Shown here: positions 44,060 to 52,895 of the stretch, one piece after another
How positions within the stretch are numbered: position 1 is the first letter of the stretch
How the letters are laid out: every line of letters starts with the position of its first letter
Source: Nibribacter koreensis
Lineage (GTDB): Bacteria; Bacteroidota; Bacteroidia; Cytophagales; Hymenobacteraceae
Length of the DNA stretch: 64,000 nucleotides
Assembly: GCF_039541795.1 (NCBI RefSeq)
Contig: NZ_BAABGX010000001.1
Location: 992,001-1,056,000, forward strand
Direction: 5' to 3'
Program-made: the position numbers and the translations under genes
The notes under the pieces: generated by a model
Seen by the model: the letters and a program-made list of their open reading frames with translations, nothing else
What the model was told of the DNA's origin: nothing
Databases searched by the model: none

Positions 44060-45382
44060 TTAAGCCAAAATCGGTACTGGCTTATCCTCTGCCCCAGACA
44101 GTTTCTTGCTTTTGATGGTGAGCAGAATGATGAGGCCAATTACAAAGAAGATTAAAAGCGTGAGGATACTGTTGCGCATAGACCCGAAGATTTGTTGGGT
44201 AACCCCAAACGCTAAGCTTCCTAAGGCTAAGCCTACCTTATCACAGATGTCATAGAAGCTGAAGTAAGAGGCATGGTCAGTGGTTTCCGGTAACAGCTTG
44301 CTATACGTAGACCGGGACAAGGCCTGAATGCCGCCCATCACCGCGCCAACCACAAAGGCCAAAACGTAATACTGCGTACCCGTAGTGATGAAATAAGCCC
44401 CAATGGTAATACCTACCCACACTATCACCGTTATGGCAATGGCCTTTATGTTTCCTATTCGGCCAGAAAGCCACGCAAAGAAATAAGCACCACCAATGGC
44501 CACGGCCTGGATGATTAATAAGACGGTTATCAAGTCTTCGCTAGGCAAGCCAAGCTCTTTAGACCCAAACAAAGAAGCTACATACATGACGGTTTGTACA
44601 CCCATGTTGTAAAAGAAAAAAGCCAGTAAGAAACGCTTGAGCATAGGCAAATGCTTGAGCTGTCGTACAACTATGCCTAGTTCCCTGAAGCCATTTAACA
44701 AGAAGTTTCCTTTCGTCTCTTTTTGGTAAGGATTATGAGGTAAATAAGCAAACGAGTATTGGGCAAAGCCAAACCACCATAGGCCTGTCAATAAAAAAGA
44801 AATCCTGGCTGGCAAATTCCCATCAGTAAAACCAAACATCTCTTTATACATAACCAACACCAAAGAGATAATCAGTAATATCATACTACCAATGTACCCT
44901 AAGGAAAAACCTTTGGCGCTAAGCCTGTCAAATTGGTCTTCGGTGGCAATCTCTGGCAGGTAGGCGTTGTAAAAAACAATACTGCCGCTGTAACCAATGG
45001 CCGCAATCATAAAGAGCAACACGGAAAGGGAAAATGTCTGCTCTGTGAAAAAGAACAAGCCCATACACGCCAAAGAGCCCATGTAGCAGAAAAAGCGCAT
45101 AAAAGACTTCTTGTTTCCGCCAGAGTCAGCCAGTGCCGTGAGCAGCGGACTTAGAAAAGCAATAATCAGGAAGGCTCCCGTCAAGGCATAACTGTACAAG
45201 ACAGAGGCAGAGATGTCCCAGCCAAAAAAGCTGACCTGATCGCCGGTTTCCTTTTTGGTTAAGGCTACGTAGTATATAGGAAAAATGGCCGTGGTGATGA
45301 CCAGAGAGTAGACAGAGTTAGCCCAATCATAAAAGCACCAGGCACGCGTAATTTTAGGATCATTCTTTACTAGTTTTTCCAT
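44060..45382 (-). CDS. UMF1-family MFS transporter
   Basis: A membrane protein of 440 residues with about 12 helices. The N-terminus NDPKITRAWCFYDWANSVYSLVITTAIFPIYY is the UMF1/Atg22-like signature, followed by PLLTALADSGGNKKSFMRFFCY (loop 2-3 motif) and a C-terminal ALSRSTYSKLLPETTDHASYFSFYDICDKVG block. UMF1 transporters are thought to export nutrients, perhaps amino acids. The start MEKLV at 45382 was preferred over one ten codons upstream because the family starts near KITRAW. Confidence 0.85.
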   Translation of the reverse strand: MEKLVKNDPKITRAWCFYDWANSVYSLVITTAIFPIYYVALTKKETGDQVSFFGWDISASVLYSYALTGAFLIIAFLSPLLTALADSGGNKKSFMRFFCYMGSLACMGLFFFTEQTFSLSVLLFMIAAIGYSGSIVFYNAYLPEIATEDQFDRLSAKGFSLGYIGSMILLIISLVLVMYKEMFGFTDGNLPARISFLLTGLWWFGFAQYSFAYLPHNPYQKETKGNFLLNGFRELGIVVRQLKHLPMLKRFLLAFFFYNMGVQTVMYVASLFGSKELGLPSEDLITVLLIIQAVAIGGAYFFAWLSGRIGNIKAIAITVIVWVGITIGAYFITTGTQYYVLAFVVGAVMGGIQALSRSTYSKLLPETTDHASYFSFYDICDKVGLALGSLAFGVTQQIFGSMRNSILTLLIFFVIGLIILLTIKSKKLSGAEDKPVPILA

Positions 45383-45499
45383 AGAATAGAAGCCGGCAGA
45401 CACCAGGCGCATTGTAAGGCTAGTTACGTAAATTCTTTCTTTTTACATCTTAACCTATGATTTAATGCTTGTAAAAATAGGTAGGCTCTACGCTTCTTT

Positions 45500-45507
45500 T
45501 ATCTTTG
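45500..45507 (+). promoter_or_regulatory. -7 element upstream of the ECF sigma gene
   Basis: TATCTTTG is a good -7 element 23 bp before the ATG at 45531, which supports that start over one further upstream. No clear -33 element at the right distance. Confidence 0.45.
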
Positions 45508-45530
45508 CAAGGTACTTTCATCCTGTAATT

Positions 45531-46109
45531 ATGGGTTCAACGTCCATCAACCCAGACCAAGACCTACACCACCTGCTCAAAACCAACGAGGCTTTGTTCA
45601 TGGAAACGCTGTTTAAGCAGTATTACAGCTTGCTTTGCCGCACTGCGCTGCGTTTTACCAAAGACACTGAGGCCGCCGAGGACCTGGTACAGGAGGTTTT
45701 CTGCAAAATATGGCAGAACCGCGAGGCTTTGGAGGTAACCACTTCCTATAAGGCCTATCTGGTAAGATCTGTCACCAACCAATCCCTTAACTACCTGGAG
45801 AAGCAGAAACGAATGGTATTAACAGAAGACACCTCCCCTTTTGAGGAGGCTTTTTCTGCCAACACCACCATGGACTTGCTGGAGGGCACCGAGATGGAGA
45901 TACGCGTCCAAAAGGCGCTGGCAGTTCTTCCACCGCAATGCCGCCTCATTTTTGAGATGAGTAGATTTGAGGAGTTGACTTATAAAGAGATAGCAGAGTC
46001 GTTGCAGCTTTCCCCAAAAACCGTGGAGAACCAGATGGGCAAGGCGCTCAGAATCTTGCGGGAGCGGTTATTGAGTCTGCTTCTTCTGAGCTTTTTCTTA
46101 GGATCATAA
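45531..46109 (+). CDS. ECF sigma factor (FecI-like)
   Basis: A protein of 192 residues. Region 2 has ALFMETLFKQYYSLLCRTALRFTKDTEAAEDLVQEVFCKIW and region 4 LPPQCRLIFEMSRFEELTYKEIAESLQLSPKTVENQMGKAL. It belongs to the FecI-like sigma factors that, with a FecR anti-sigma and a TonB receptor with an STN domain, form cell-surface signalling. The C-terminal LLSLLLLSFFLGS is unusually hydrophobic. The FecR gene lies 90 bp downstream. Confidence 0.9.
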   Translation: MGSTSINPDQDLHHLLKTNEALFMETLFKQYYSLLCRTALRFTKDTEAAEDLVQEVFCKIWQNREALEVTTSYKAYLVRSVTNQSLNYLEKQKRMVLTEDTSPFEEAFSANTTMDLLEGTEMEIRVQKALAVLPPQCRLIFEMSRFEELTYKEIAESLQLSPKTVENQMGKALRILRERLLSLLLLSFFLGS

Positions 46110-46199
46110 AATACTGTACCTACTTAGGTTAACAGAAAAATAATATTTTTTCCATTTGAAGATAGGGGTGCCCCCTTCTTCATCTGTCTTACAAGCAAC

Positions 46200-47240
46200 A
46201 TGACACACACCACACCTGTCACCCATGAAAGCCCAGAATGGGTCTTAATGGCGAAAGCCCTTCAAGGAGAGCTGTCTGATGAGGAGCAAAAAGCCTTCAC
46301 GGCCTGGCTTGCTCAGGAAGAAGCACATGCTGTCCTCTGGGCTGAGGCTACGGAAGCGTGGCAGAAGTCTGAGGCCGTAGAGAACAAAGGCTTTGAGCCC
46401 AACGTGGCCCGGGCCTGGGAGAAGTTCTGCGCGAAAGCTGAACTGAACACCCTCTCTCCTGCCCCTGAGCAAACACGAGAGGCCGTGGTGAGGCCAATGT
46501 TCTCTTTTACCTCGTTCACCAAATACGCAGCCCTTTTTGTATTAGTCGCCGGTCTAGCCTGGCTTGGGTACACTCAATTCAAAGATTCAGGGGAGTGGGT
46601 TCAAATGGCTACACTTACCGGAGAACGTAAGGTATTCTACCTGCCAGACAGCAGCAGAGTTGTTCTGAACGAGAACTCTACTTTACGCTACCAAGAAGCA
46701 TTCACGGGCAAGGAGCGGTTAGTGGAGTTAACCGGCGAGGGATTCTTTGAGGTACAGAAGAACCCTTCAAAACCCTTTGTCATCAACAGCGGCAACGCCC
46801 AAACAAAAGTATTGGGCACGTCTTTCAACGTGAAAGCTATTGACAAGGCAGAAGAAGTGACGGTCACGGTCTCTACCGGAAAGGTTTCTTTTTCTTCTCT
46901 AGAAACCAACAACCAGGTTATTTTGACGCCTGGCTTTACAGGCAGGATGCTAGGCAATGGAACGGTAGCCAAATCTAAGACTATTGATGATTCTTCTATT
47001 TCTTGGCAAACGCTTAAATATGAGGGAGCCCGTTTAATAGAGATAGAGAGTTCCTTAGAAAAGTATTTTGGTATTGATATTTCACTGTCAGACAGCTCTT
47101 TACAAAACTGTACCTTTACAGGTACTTTCACACAGCCTGACTTAAAAGAAATCTTAGCTGTTTTAGCGGCTTCTAATGGGCTTTCCATTACACAGCCAGC
47201 TACCAATAAATACGTAATAGCTGGTACTGGCTGTCTATAA
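46200..47240 (+). CDS. FecR-like anti-sigma regulator
   Basis: A protein of 346 residues. The N-terminal cytoplasmic part (about 1-95: WVLMAKALQGELSDEEQKAFTAWLAQ) is followed by one membrane helix (YAALFVLVAGLAWLGY) and a periplasmic FecR domain with GERKVFYLPDSSRVVLNENSTLRY, ELTGEGFFEVQKNPSKPFVINSGNAQTKVLGTSFNV, then a C-terminal DUF4974-type domain (IEIESSLEKYFGIDISL). It holds the sigma factor inactive until the receptor STN domain signals. Second gene of the locus. Confidence 0.9.
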   Translation: MTHTTPVTHESPEWVLMAKALQGELSDEEQKAFTAWLAQEEAHAVLWAEATEAWQKSEAVENKGFEPNVARAWEKFCAKAELNTLSPAPEQTREAVVRPMFSFTSFTKYAALFVLVAGLAWLGYTQFKDSGEWVQMATLTGERKVFYLPDSSRVVLNENSTLRYQEAFTGKERLVELTGEGFFEVQKNPSKPFVINSGNAQTKVLGTSFNVKAIDKAEEVTVTVSTGKVSFSSLETNNQVILTPGFTGRMLGNGTVAKSKTIDDSSISWQTLKYEGARLIEIESSLEKYFGIDISLSDSSLQNCTFTGTFTQPDLKEILAVLAASNGLSITQPATNKYVIAGTGCL

Positions 47241-47261
47241 GCCATTGCCCCCTACCCTGCC

Positions 47262-47996
47262 ATGAACTTTTCTAACAGCACTCTTTTTGTCCTTAGCCTA
47301 GTTCTTTTACTTGCTTTTTCCTCTTGTAACATCATGGGGGAAGGTCCGTGCCTAGTAGGTAGCGGAGCGGTTAAGAAAGAAGTAAGGGACTTGCCTCCTT
47401 TTTCGGGTGTTGACCTGCGCATACCAGGTAAAGTGTTTATTCAAGCAGGCCCTCAACGTGTTACATTAGAAACGTTCCAGAATATATCCCAAGAGATAAA
47501 AATGGAGGTGGTGGGTAGCACTTTAGTTATCAACGCCGCTAACTGTTTGGAGTACATGGACGAGGAAGCAAAAATCTATGTCTACCTGCCTAACGTTGAA
47601 AACGTGGAGCTTAAAAGTTCAGGCCAAATTTATGTACAATCTGTTCCCTCTTTGGGCAAATTGAGGCTCAGCCTTTCTGGATCTGGCTATTTGGATTACT
47701 CGGGTAATCCTGAAGAGCTTTTTGTGTTACATTCAGGTTCTGGAGACGTAGATTTATTTGGAAGCGCCGCCTATTTAGAAACTACGTTGAGTGGCTCTGG
47801 TAGGCTTAGAGGCTTCCCATTAGCCGCTGAATCCGCTAAAACAACGCTTACAGGATCTGGCTACCAACAGGTATGGGTCAAAGACCGGCTTGATGCCATC
47901 ATAACTGGCAGCGGAAACATATATTACCGCGGACAGCCTCAATTACTAACTGTTTACACTACCAGCTCAGGAAAGGTCATCAACAGCAACTACTAG
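47262..47996 (+). CDS. GIN domain (DUF2807) lipoprotein
   Basis: A protein of 244 residues with a lipoprotein signal ending at Cys22 (FSSCN). The rest is a beta-helix-like GIN/DUF2807 domain: LPPFSGVDLRIPGKVFIQAGP, LPNVENVELKSSGQIYV, and several SGSG turns (LSLSGSGYL, LHSGSGDV, TLSGSGRL, TLTGSGY, ITGSGNI). It is between the FecR and TonB-receptor genes, an uncommon place for this family, so it may be a surface partner of the receptor or of its ligand. Function otherwise unknown. Confidence 0.85.
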   Translation: MNFSNSTLFVLSLVLLLAFSSCNIMGEGPCLVGSGAVKKEVRDLPPFSGVDLRIPGKVFIQAGPQRVTLETFQNISQEIKMEVVGSTLVINAANCLEYMDEEAKIYVYLPNVENVELKSSGQIYVQSVPSLGKLRLSLSGSGYLDYSGNPEELFVLHSGSGDVDLFGSAAYLETTLSGSGRLRGFPLAAESAKTTLTGSGYQQVWVKDRLDAIITGSGNIYYRGQPQLLTVYTTSSGKVINSNY

Positions 47997-48000
47997 CTAA

Positions 48001-48026
48001 TCAATTATAGTGCTTTTTATAATTGA
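48001..48026 (+). terminator. Hairpin after the GIN gene
   Basis: TCAATTATA and TATAATTGA form a 9-bp stem around GTGCTTTT, starting 5 bp after the stop. There is no T run downstream, so it may be a mRNA processing or stabilising element rather than a full terminator. Confidence 0.4.
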
Positions 48027-48117
48027 GGACGCCTTCCTATTGCATTTTTTCCTTAAAAATCTCAATTTGCGGTAAATCCTTTCGCCACCCCGGGCGCCTA
48101 GCATTGCTCCATCATCT

Positions 48118-50793
48118 ATGGATTTGCCGCACTTCATAAGGCTTTCTTTTTGTTGCTTCCTTCTCTTGCTTGGCATGCAAAAGGCGGTGGGACAAAAATC
48201 CGAAACCGGAAAAGGGCAAAGAATCTCGTTCAATTATACTAATACGCCTCTATCTGTTGTTTTACAAGATTTAGAACAGCGGTATTCCCTGCATTTTTCT
48301 TATAGCAATGAGCAGGTAGACTTAGCTACCCAGGTCACGTGCGCATCTAACCCTGCATCTTTAGAGAGGGCGCTTAGACAGCTAACCTCTTGCTTACAGC
48401 TCACTTACCAAATAGTGGGCGGACAAGTGGTTTTACGCCGCTTGGAAGAACCAGGAGCCAATGGAGCCCCCAAACCTTATACTCAAAACATACGCGGCAC
48501 GGTGGTAGATGCCGCCATCCAAACGCCCTTAGTGGGCGCCACCGTGATTTTGGCTTCTGAAACTCCAGTAAGAGCAGTAAGTACCCGTGAGGATGGATCT
48601 TTTTTGATACCAAAAGTTGGCATTGGACGGCACATCCTCCGCATCTCTTATATTGGTTACCAAGAGGCAGAGATATCTAATCTTTTGGTGGTGGCTGGTA
48701 AAGAAGCGCTAGTGAATGCCACCTTGGCCGAGAGCCTAACCCCTGGCATGGAGATTGTCATTGAAGCAGAAAGCGACAAATCCTTACCCCAGAATCAGTT
48801 GATCGTCTCTAGCGTCCATACACTTAGGACCGATGAGATTAACCGGTTTGCGGGCTCCAGACAAGACCCAAGCCGTATGGCCGCCAATTATGCAGGCGTG
48901 CTCAATGCATCTGACCAACGCAATGATTTGATTGTCAGAGGTAATTCTCCCCTGGGAGTGCTTTGGCGGTTGGAAGGGGTAGAGATTCCAAATCCTAATC
49001 ACTTCACCTTTACCCCTAATTCGGGCGGAGCCTTCAGTTTACTAAACAACAACCTTCTAGCCAGCTCAGATTTCTTGACGGGGGCTTTTCCGGCAGAGTA
49101 TGGTAACCGCATTGGGGCAGTGATGGACGTAAAAATGCGCACTGGCAACAATCAAAAGTTTGAAAACACCTTGCAGCTGGGATTAAACGGACTAGAGATG
49201 GTGACTGAAGGGCCTTTGGCTAGGCAATGGGGCGGGTCTTTTTTAGGCAGCATGCGCCTGTTTACATTCCAGCCACTGGAGAAGTTGGGTATTGACATAG
49301 GCTTTAACGGCTTACCCAAGTACCAGGACGGTTCCTTCAAGATTGAATTACCCACGCCAAAGGCCGGCACTTTCACTTTGTGGGGCATTGGTGGCACCAG
49401 TAATATCACCATCATGGACATTGACCCCGACACCACCACCTGGGGGAAGGTACGCTTTAGAACAGAGCCCACGCTAACCAATAGAATGTATGCCTCTGGG
49501 TTAAAACACACTCATAGACTTTCTCCCAGGACTGTCTCTGATTTTATAATCTCCAGTTCGGGCAGCCAGGTAGAAGCCACCACCACGGCTACTTTTAGAA
49601 ACAGGACTACCAGGCTCTCTTATTACCTGCGGAATTATGAACAACAATTCATCACTCGTTTTAACATTACGCATAAATCCTCGCAGAAGCTGCTCCTTAA
49701 AACAGGTGCTTCTTGGCAGAAGATGTATTACAACAACCAGGAGATAGTGTATTATGATTTGCGTGACGCCTATGAGATCCCTTTAGATGCGCAAGGTTCT
49801 GCCTCTATCCTGCAGGGTTTTGTGCAAGGACGCTACTCTTTCTCACCGGTGTTTGATGTACAAGTGGGTTTGCACAGCCAGCTATTCTCCATTGGGGGCA
49901 AGTGGTCCTTGGAGCCGCGCATTTCAGCAAGTTACTATTTAACTGATGCGCATAGAATATATGCTGCGGCTGGGCTACATAGTCAAACACAACCCTTGGT
50001 GTATTATGAATACAAGTTCTTTGATCCTTCAGGAGAGAGGTTCAGCCAACCTTACAATAAACTGGACTTTACCAGAAGCACTCAAGCCGTAGTTGGTTAC
50101 AATTATAGCATAAATAATGCTTGGCGTTTTAAAACGGAAGCCTATTACCAGAAACACTACCATGTGCCCATTAGCAGGCGCGCCGGTGAAGAAGCTTTTT
50201 CCATGCTGAACCAAGGAACTGAATATAATTTTGTCACCGTAGATAGTGTGGTGAGCGAAGGATCAGGCAAGAACTATGGGGTAGAGCTAACCTTGGAACG
50301 ATTTCTTAAGAAAGGCTTCTATGCCTTGGGCAACGTAACTTTTCTGCAATCCCTATTTACAGGCGGAGATGGCTTGGAGCGCCCCACCACCTTTAGTGTA
50401 GGCTATATTTCAAATATCTTGATTGGGAAAGAATTTCAGTTAGATGCAGAAAAGCGGCATCTGTTATCCTTAGATGTAAGATTCAACCTATCTGGCGGCA
50501 GACGGTTTATTCCCATTGACGTAGAGAGAACCATTAATGAGCCGACAGATAAACTACACTATGATGTAGCCAATGCCTTTATTCCTCAACTAAAGGACTA
50601 CTTTAGGTCAGATGTGAGATTATCCTACCAGTTAAACACCCAGAAAACAACTCACTGGATTTTTGCCGCGGCAGATAACTTCTTAAATACCAAGAACGAA
50701 CTCTACTACAGCTGGGACCTAGAGGAGAACAAAGCTAAAATCTATTACCAGTTGGGCATATATCCTTACTTAGGCTACCGCATTCAGTTTTAA
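48118..50793 (+). CDS. TonB-dependent receptor with STN and CarboxypepD-reg domains
   Basis: A protein of 891 residues: a signal peptide, an STN domain (about 35-105: FNYTNTPLSVVLQDLEQRYSLHFSYSNEQVDL) that contacts FecR, a carboxypeptidase-regulatory beta domain (about 122-205: IRGTVVDAAIQTPLVGATVILAS), a plug domain (FAGSRQDPSRMAANYAGVLNASDQRNDLIVRGNSP) and a 22-strand barrel ending in ...YLGYRIQF. It imports a large ligand across the outer membrane using TonB energy and probably signals through the sigma/FecR pair upstream. Substrate unknown. No SusD-type lipoprotein gene follows. Confidence 0.92.
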   Translation: MDLPHFIRLSFCCFLLLLGMQKAVGQKSETGKGQRISFNYTNTPLSVVLQDLEQRYSLHFSYSNEQVDLATQVTCASNPASLERALRQLTSCLQLTYQIVGGQVVLRRLEEPGANGAPKPYTQNIRGTVVDAAIQTPLVGATVILASETPVRAVSTREDGSFLIPKVGIGRHILRISYIGYQEAEISNLLVVAGKEALVNATLAESLTPGMEIVIEAESDKSLPQNQLIVSSVHTLRTDEINRFAGSRQDPSRMAANYAGVLNASDQRNDLIVRGNSPLGVLWRLEGVEIPNPNHFTFTPNSGGAFSLLNNNLLASSDFLTGAFPAEYGNRIGAVMDVKMRTGNNQKFENTLQLGLNGLEMVTEGPLARQWGGSFLGSMRLFTFQPLEKLGIDIGFNGLPKYQDGSFKIELPTPKAGTFTLWGIGGTSNITIMDIDPDTTTWGKVRFRTEPTLTNRMYASGLKHTHRLSPRTVSDFIISSSGSQVEATTTATFRNRTTRLSYYLRNYEQQFITRFNITHKSSQKLLLKTGASWQKMYYNNQEIVYYDLRDAYEIPLDAQGSASILQGFVQGRYSFSPVFDVQVGLHSQLFSIGGKWSLEPRISASYYLTDAHRIYAAAGLHSQTQPLVYYEYKFFDPSGERFSQPYNKLDFTRSTQAVVGYNYSINNAWRFKTEAYYQKHYHVPISRRAGEEAFSMLNQGTEYNFVTVDSVVSEGSGKNYGVELTLERFLKKGFYALGNVTFLQSLFTGGDGLERPTTFSVGYISNILIGKEFQLDAEKRHLLSLDVRFNLSGGRRFIPIDVERTINEPTDKLHYDVANAFIPQLKDYFRSDVRLSYQLNTQKTTHWIFAAADNFLNTKNELYYSWDLEENKAKIYYQLGIYPYLGYRIQF

Positions 50794-50807
50794 TGCAATC
50801 CTATGTC

Positions 50808-52292
50808 TTAAACCTCACGTAGCTGAAGTCGCTTGATTATAAGTTCCCATAAATGCTCATACGGGACAATCTCTATTTCTGCATAGGCGTCACCCGGCGG
50901 ATTAGTGTTCTGCAGTTTGTGATAAAGGCTCTCCCCTTTTTTCTGAGCCACTATGTAATCAAAATCAGCTTTCACTACCAGATTCAGCAATTTGAAGAAT
51001 ATTCTGCTGCGCTCACTAAAGCTGTCCTTAAAGTGTTTATGGGCATATTTCTTTAATGCCTCCATTCTGTACTCCAAGGCTTCAGTGTCCATCATGTCTA
51101 CATAATAGAGCACTTGTAGTATTAATATGGCAACGTTAAAGCCTTCTTTGTCCTTGCTGTAACTGGGCACGTTCTGCGTAAGACTTTTCCACTTAAAAGG
51201 TTTATCCTCTTGGGGAGCCACCAAATTTAAATATGCTTCAAAGAGGCTCCAGCGCTCCTGCGCCATCTTGGTAATCTTTTTAATAAAAGGATTGGTAAGT
51301 ACTTTATGGAGCAACGTATGCGCGATTTTATACTGCTTGGCGTGTAAGGCCAACAGAGTGTAATTCTCCATGAAGGCAAACCAGTTGTTGCTGGATGGGT
51401 TAAAAGAAGACTCATAAAGGCTGGCCAGCCGAATACCCTCTTCCAGTTTTTTGGCCCTTAAGTGGGCATACACTTGGATAAATTTATTATACCTGTGGTC
51501 AAAGCGCTCTGGGTTTACTTTCTTTGATTGAAGCAATTCTTCAGAGGCATTAGTAAGCTCAACTATTTTATTGAAATCACCAGAAAGCTCTTTTGCCCAA
51601 ATAGACAATAAATAATAAAAATCAAAGGTGTTATATGATTGTGCTTCCATCCAAAGTCCCTCAAGTCTCTTAAGGACAACTTCAACATTTACAAGATGAT
51701 TCTTTCTGGAAGAAATGGAGTGATTAAGTTCCACCTTAGATTCTAAAAAAAGACGTTCTGATTCTTGATCAGCCGAAAGTTTTGGGACTAGCTCTTGCAG
51801 CTGATTATTTACTTTGTAGAAAAGAGACCTCTCTCCTAAATTGGCATACGCATGCATCAATGACCTAAGAGTTAAGGATGCTATGTCATTAAAATCAAAA
51901 TCGTAGGCTGTAGAAAGCACTTGCCTTAAAAGAGGAAGTGCTAAATCATAAGCACCAGAATTTACAAGAACTCTAGCCTGGTACAATTTGGCCAAACACT
52001 CTTGTTCAAGGGTATGAGAACTCTTAATACTATTCCCCTGGAATTCAAGAAAGAATAGCTGATTCATCAATTTCTTCCTTAACCTGGATTTAACCATCTT
52101 AAAGGCCGATGTTGAAGTTTCATTTGGGTACAATAAAGAAATTGCATCCTCTTCATTTGTAATAAGCCCGCTTGCAAGCCCTTCAAAAAGAGAATACTCT
52201 TTATTTGGGCGTTTCAACTTAAAATTCAAAAGCTGCGAATCTGAAGCTCCTCTCTTTTGAATAATTTGAACAAGCTTTTTTAATTCTTCCAT
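50808..52292 (-). CDS. TPR-like repeat protein
   Basis: A helical protein of 494 residues built mainly of TPR-like repeats, e.g. ECLAKLYQARVLVNSGAYDLALPLLRQVLSTAYDF, LRSLMHAYANLGERSLFYKVNNQLQEL, FMENYTLLALHAKQYKIAHTLLHKVL. The N-terminal 90 residues (LFEGLASGLITNEEDAISLLYPNETSTSAFKMVKSRLRKKL) look like a short helical head domain. There is no signal peptide. Divergent from a small Thr-rich peptide gene. AT-rich compared with its neighbours. Probably a protein-interaction regulator; role not known. Confidence 0.65.
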   Translation of the reverse strand: MEELKKLVQIIQKRGASDSQLLNFKLKRPNKEYSLFEGLASGLITNEEDAISLLYPNETSTSAFKMVKSRLRKKLMNQLFFLEFQGNSIKSSHTLEQECLAKLYQARVLVNSGAYDLALPLLRQVLSTAYDFDFNDIASLTLRSLMHAYANLGERSLFYKVNNQLQELVPKLSADQESERLFLESKVELNHSISSRKNHLVNVEVVLKRLEGLWMEAQSYNTFDFYYLLSIWAKELSGDFNKIVELTNASEELLQSKKVNPERFDHRYNKFIQVYAHLRAKKLEEGIRLASLYESSFNPSSNNWFAFMENYTLLALHAKQYKIAHTLLHKVLTNPFIKKITKMAQERWSLFEAYLNLVAPQEDKPFKWKSLTQNVPSYSKDKEGFNVAILILQVLYYVDMMDTEALEYRMEALKKYAHKHFKDSFSERSRIFFKLLNLVVKADFDYIVAQKKGESLYHKLQNTNPPGDAYAEIEIVPYEHLWELIIKRLQLREV

Positions 52293-52564
52293 TAGTAGAA
52301 ATGTAATTATGGCTATACATCAAAAAGTAAAATTGGTATCTTGCTTTTAGTCGCTTACCTAACTTTAAATGATTTTGTTATAATAAGACCATTTTGATAC
52401 TTAATAAATCAAAAAAATCTAATATAAACCAGCCTAATACATTATTAATGATAAATTTTATGTTTTTTATTAATAAATAACAAGTTACTATACCTCACAC
52501 CCTTTCCTTTTTCTACCTATTAAAATCAATCATATTTGATATAGACAAATAAATAAGACAAACT
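52293..52564. other. AT-rich intergenic region
   Basis: 272 bp between two divergent genes, strongly AT-rich, with runs such as AAAAAATC and TTTTTTATTAATAAATAA. It must hold both promoters, but I see no clear -33/-7 pair. Nothing else is recognisable. Confidence 0.5.
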
Positions 52565-52777
52565 ATGGTAGATTTATTAATTGCTCTGCTTTTACAATTA
52601 GGTATATTGACTGGTGGTATTGGTCAAAAACAAAACACCAATACTTCAGCATCTAATACTACTACCACCCAGACCACTAATACTAATGGTCAAACTACCA
52701 ACACCACTGAGGAGGACAAAACGACCGACGGAAATGACAGCTATGGTGGTACTGGTACTTGGGACACTAAAGACTAA
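52565..52777 (+). CDS. Small Thr/Asn-rich peptide with hydrophobic N-terminus
   Basis: A protein of 70 residues. MVDLLIALLLQLGILTGGIGQ is a hydrophobic leader; the rest is almost only Thr, Asn, Gln, Gly, Ser and Asp (SASNTTTTQTTNTNGQTTNTT, then EEDKTTDGNDSYGGTGTW). The leader lacks basic residues, so export is uncertain. Its own gap, strong terminator and divergence from the TPR-like protein suggest a small product regulated on its own. No family recognised. Confidence 0.5.
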   Translation: MVDLLIALLLQLGILTGGIGQKQNTNTSASNTTTTQTTNTNGQTTNTTEEDKTTDGNDSYGGTGTWDTKD

Positions 52778-52780
52778 CTA

Positions 52781-52820
52781 AAATAGATCGGGCTACCCCT
52801 CCTATTGCCCGATCTATTTT
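52781..52820 (+). terminator. Terminator after the small peptide gene
   Basis: AAATAGATCGGGC and GCCCGATCTATTT form a perfect 13-bp stem around a 13-nt loop; the 3' arm ends in TTTT. Confidence 0.85.
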
Positions 52821-52895
52821 ATTATCTCTTTTGCATACCACAACTTTAACCCAAGTTTTGTAATATTGGGCAGAGCATTTTGGCGTCTGCAATCA

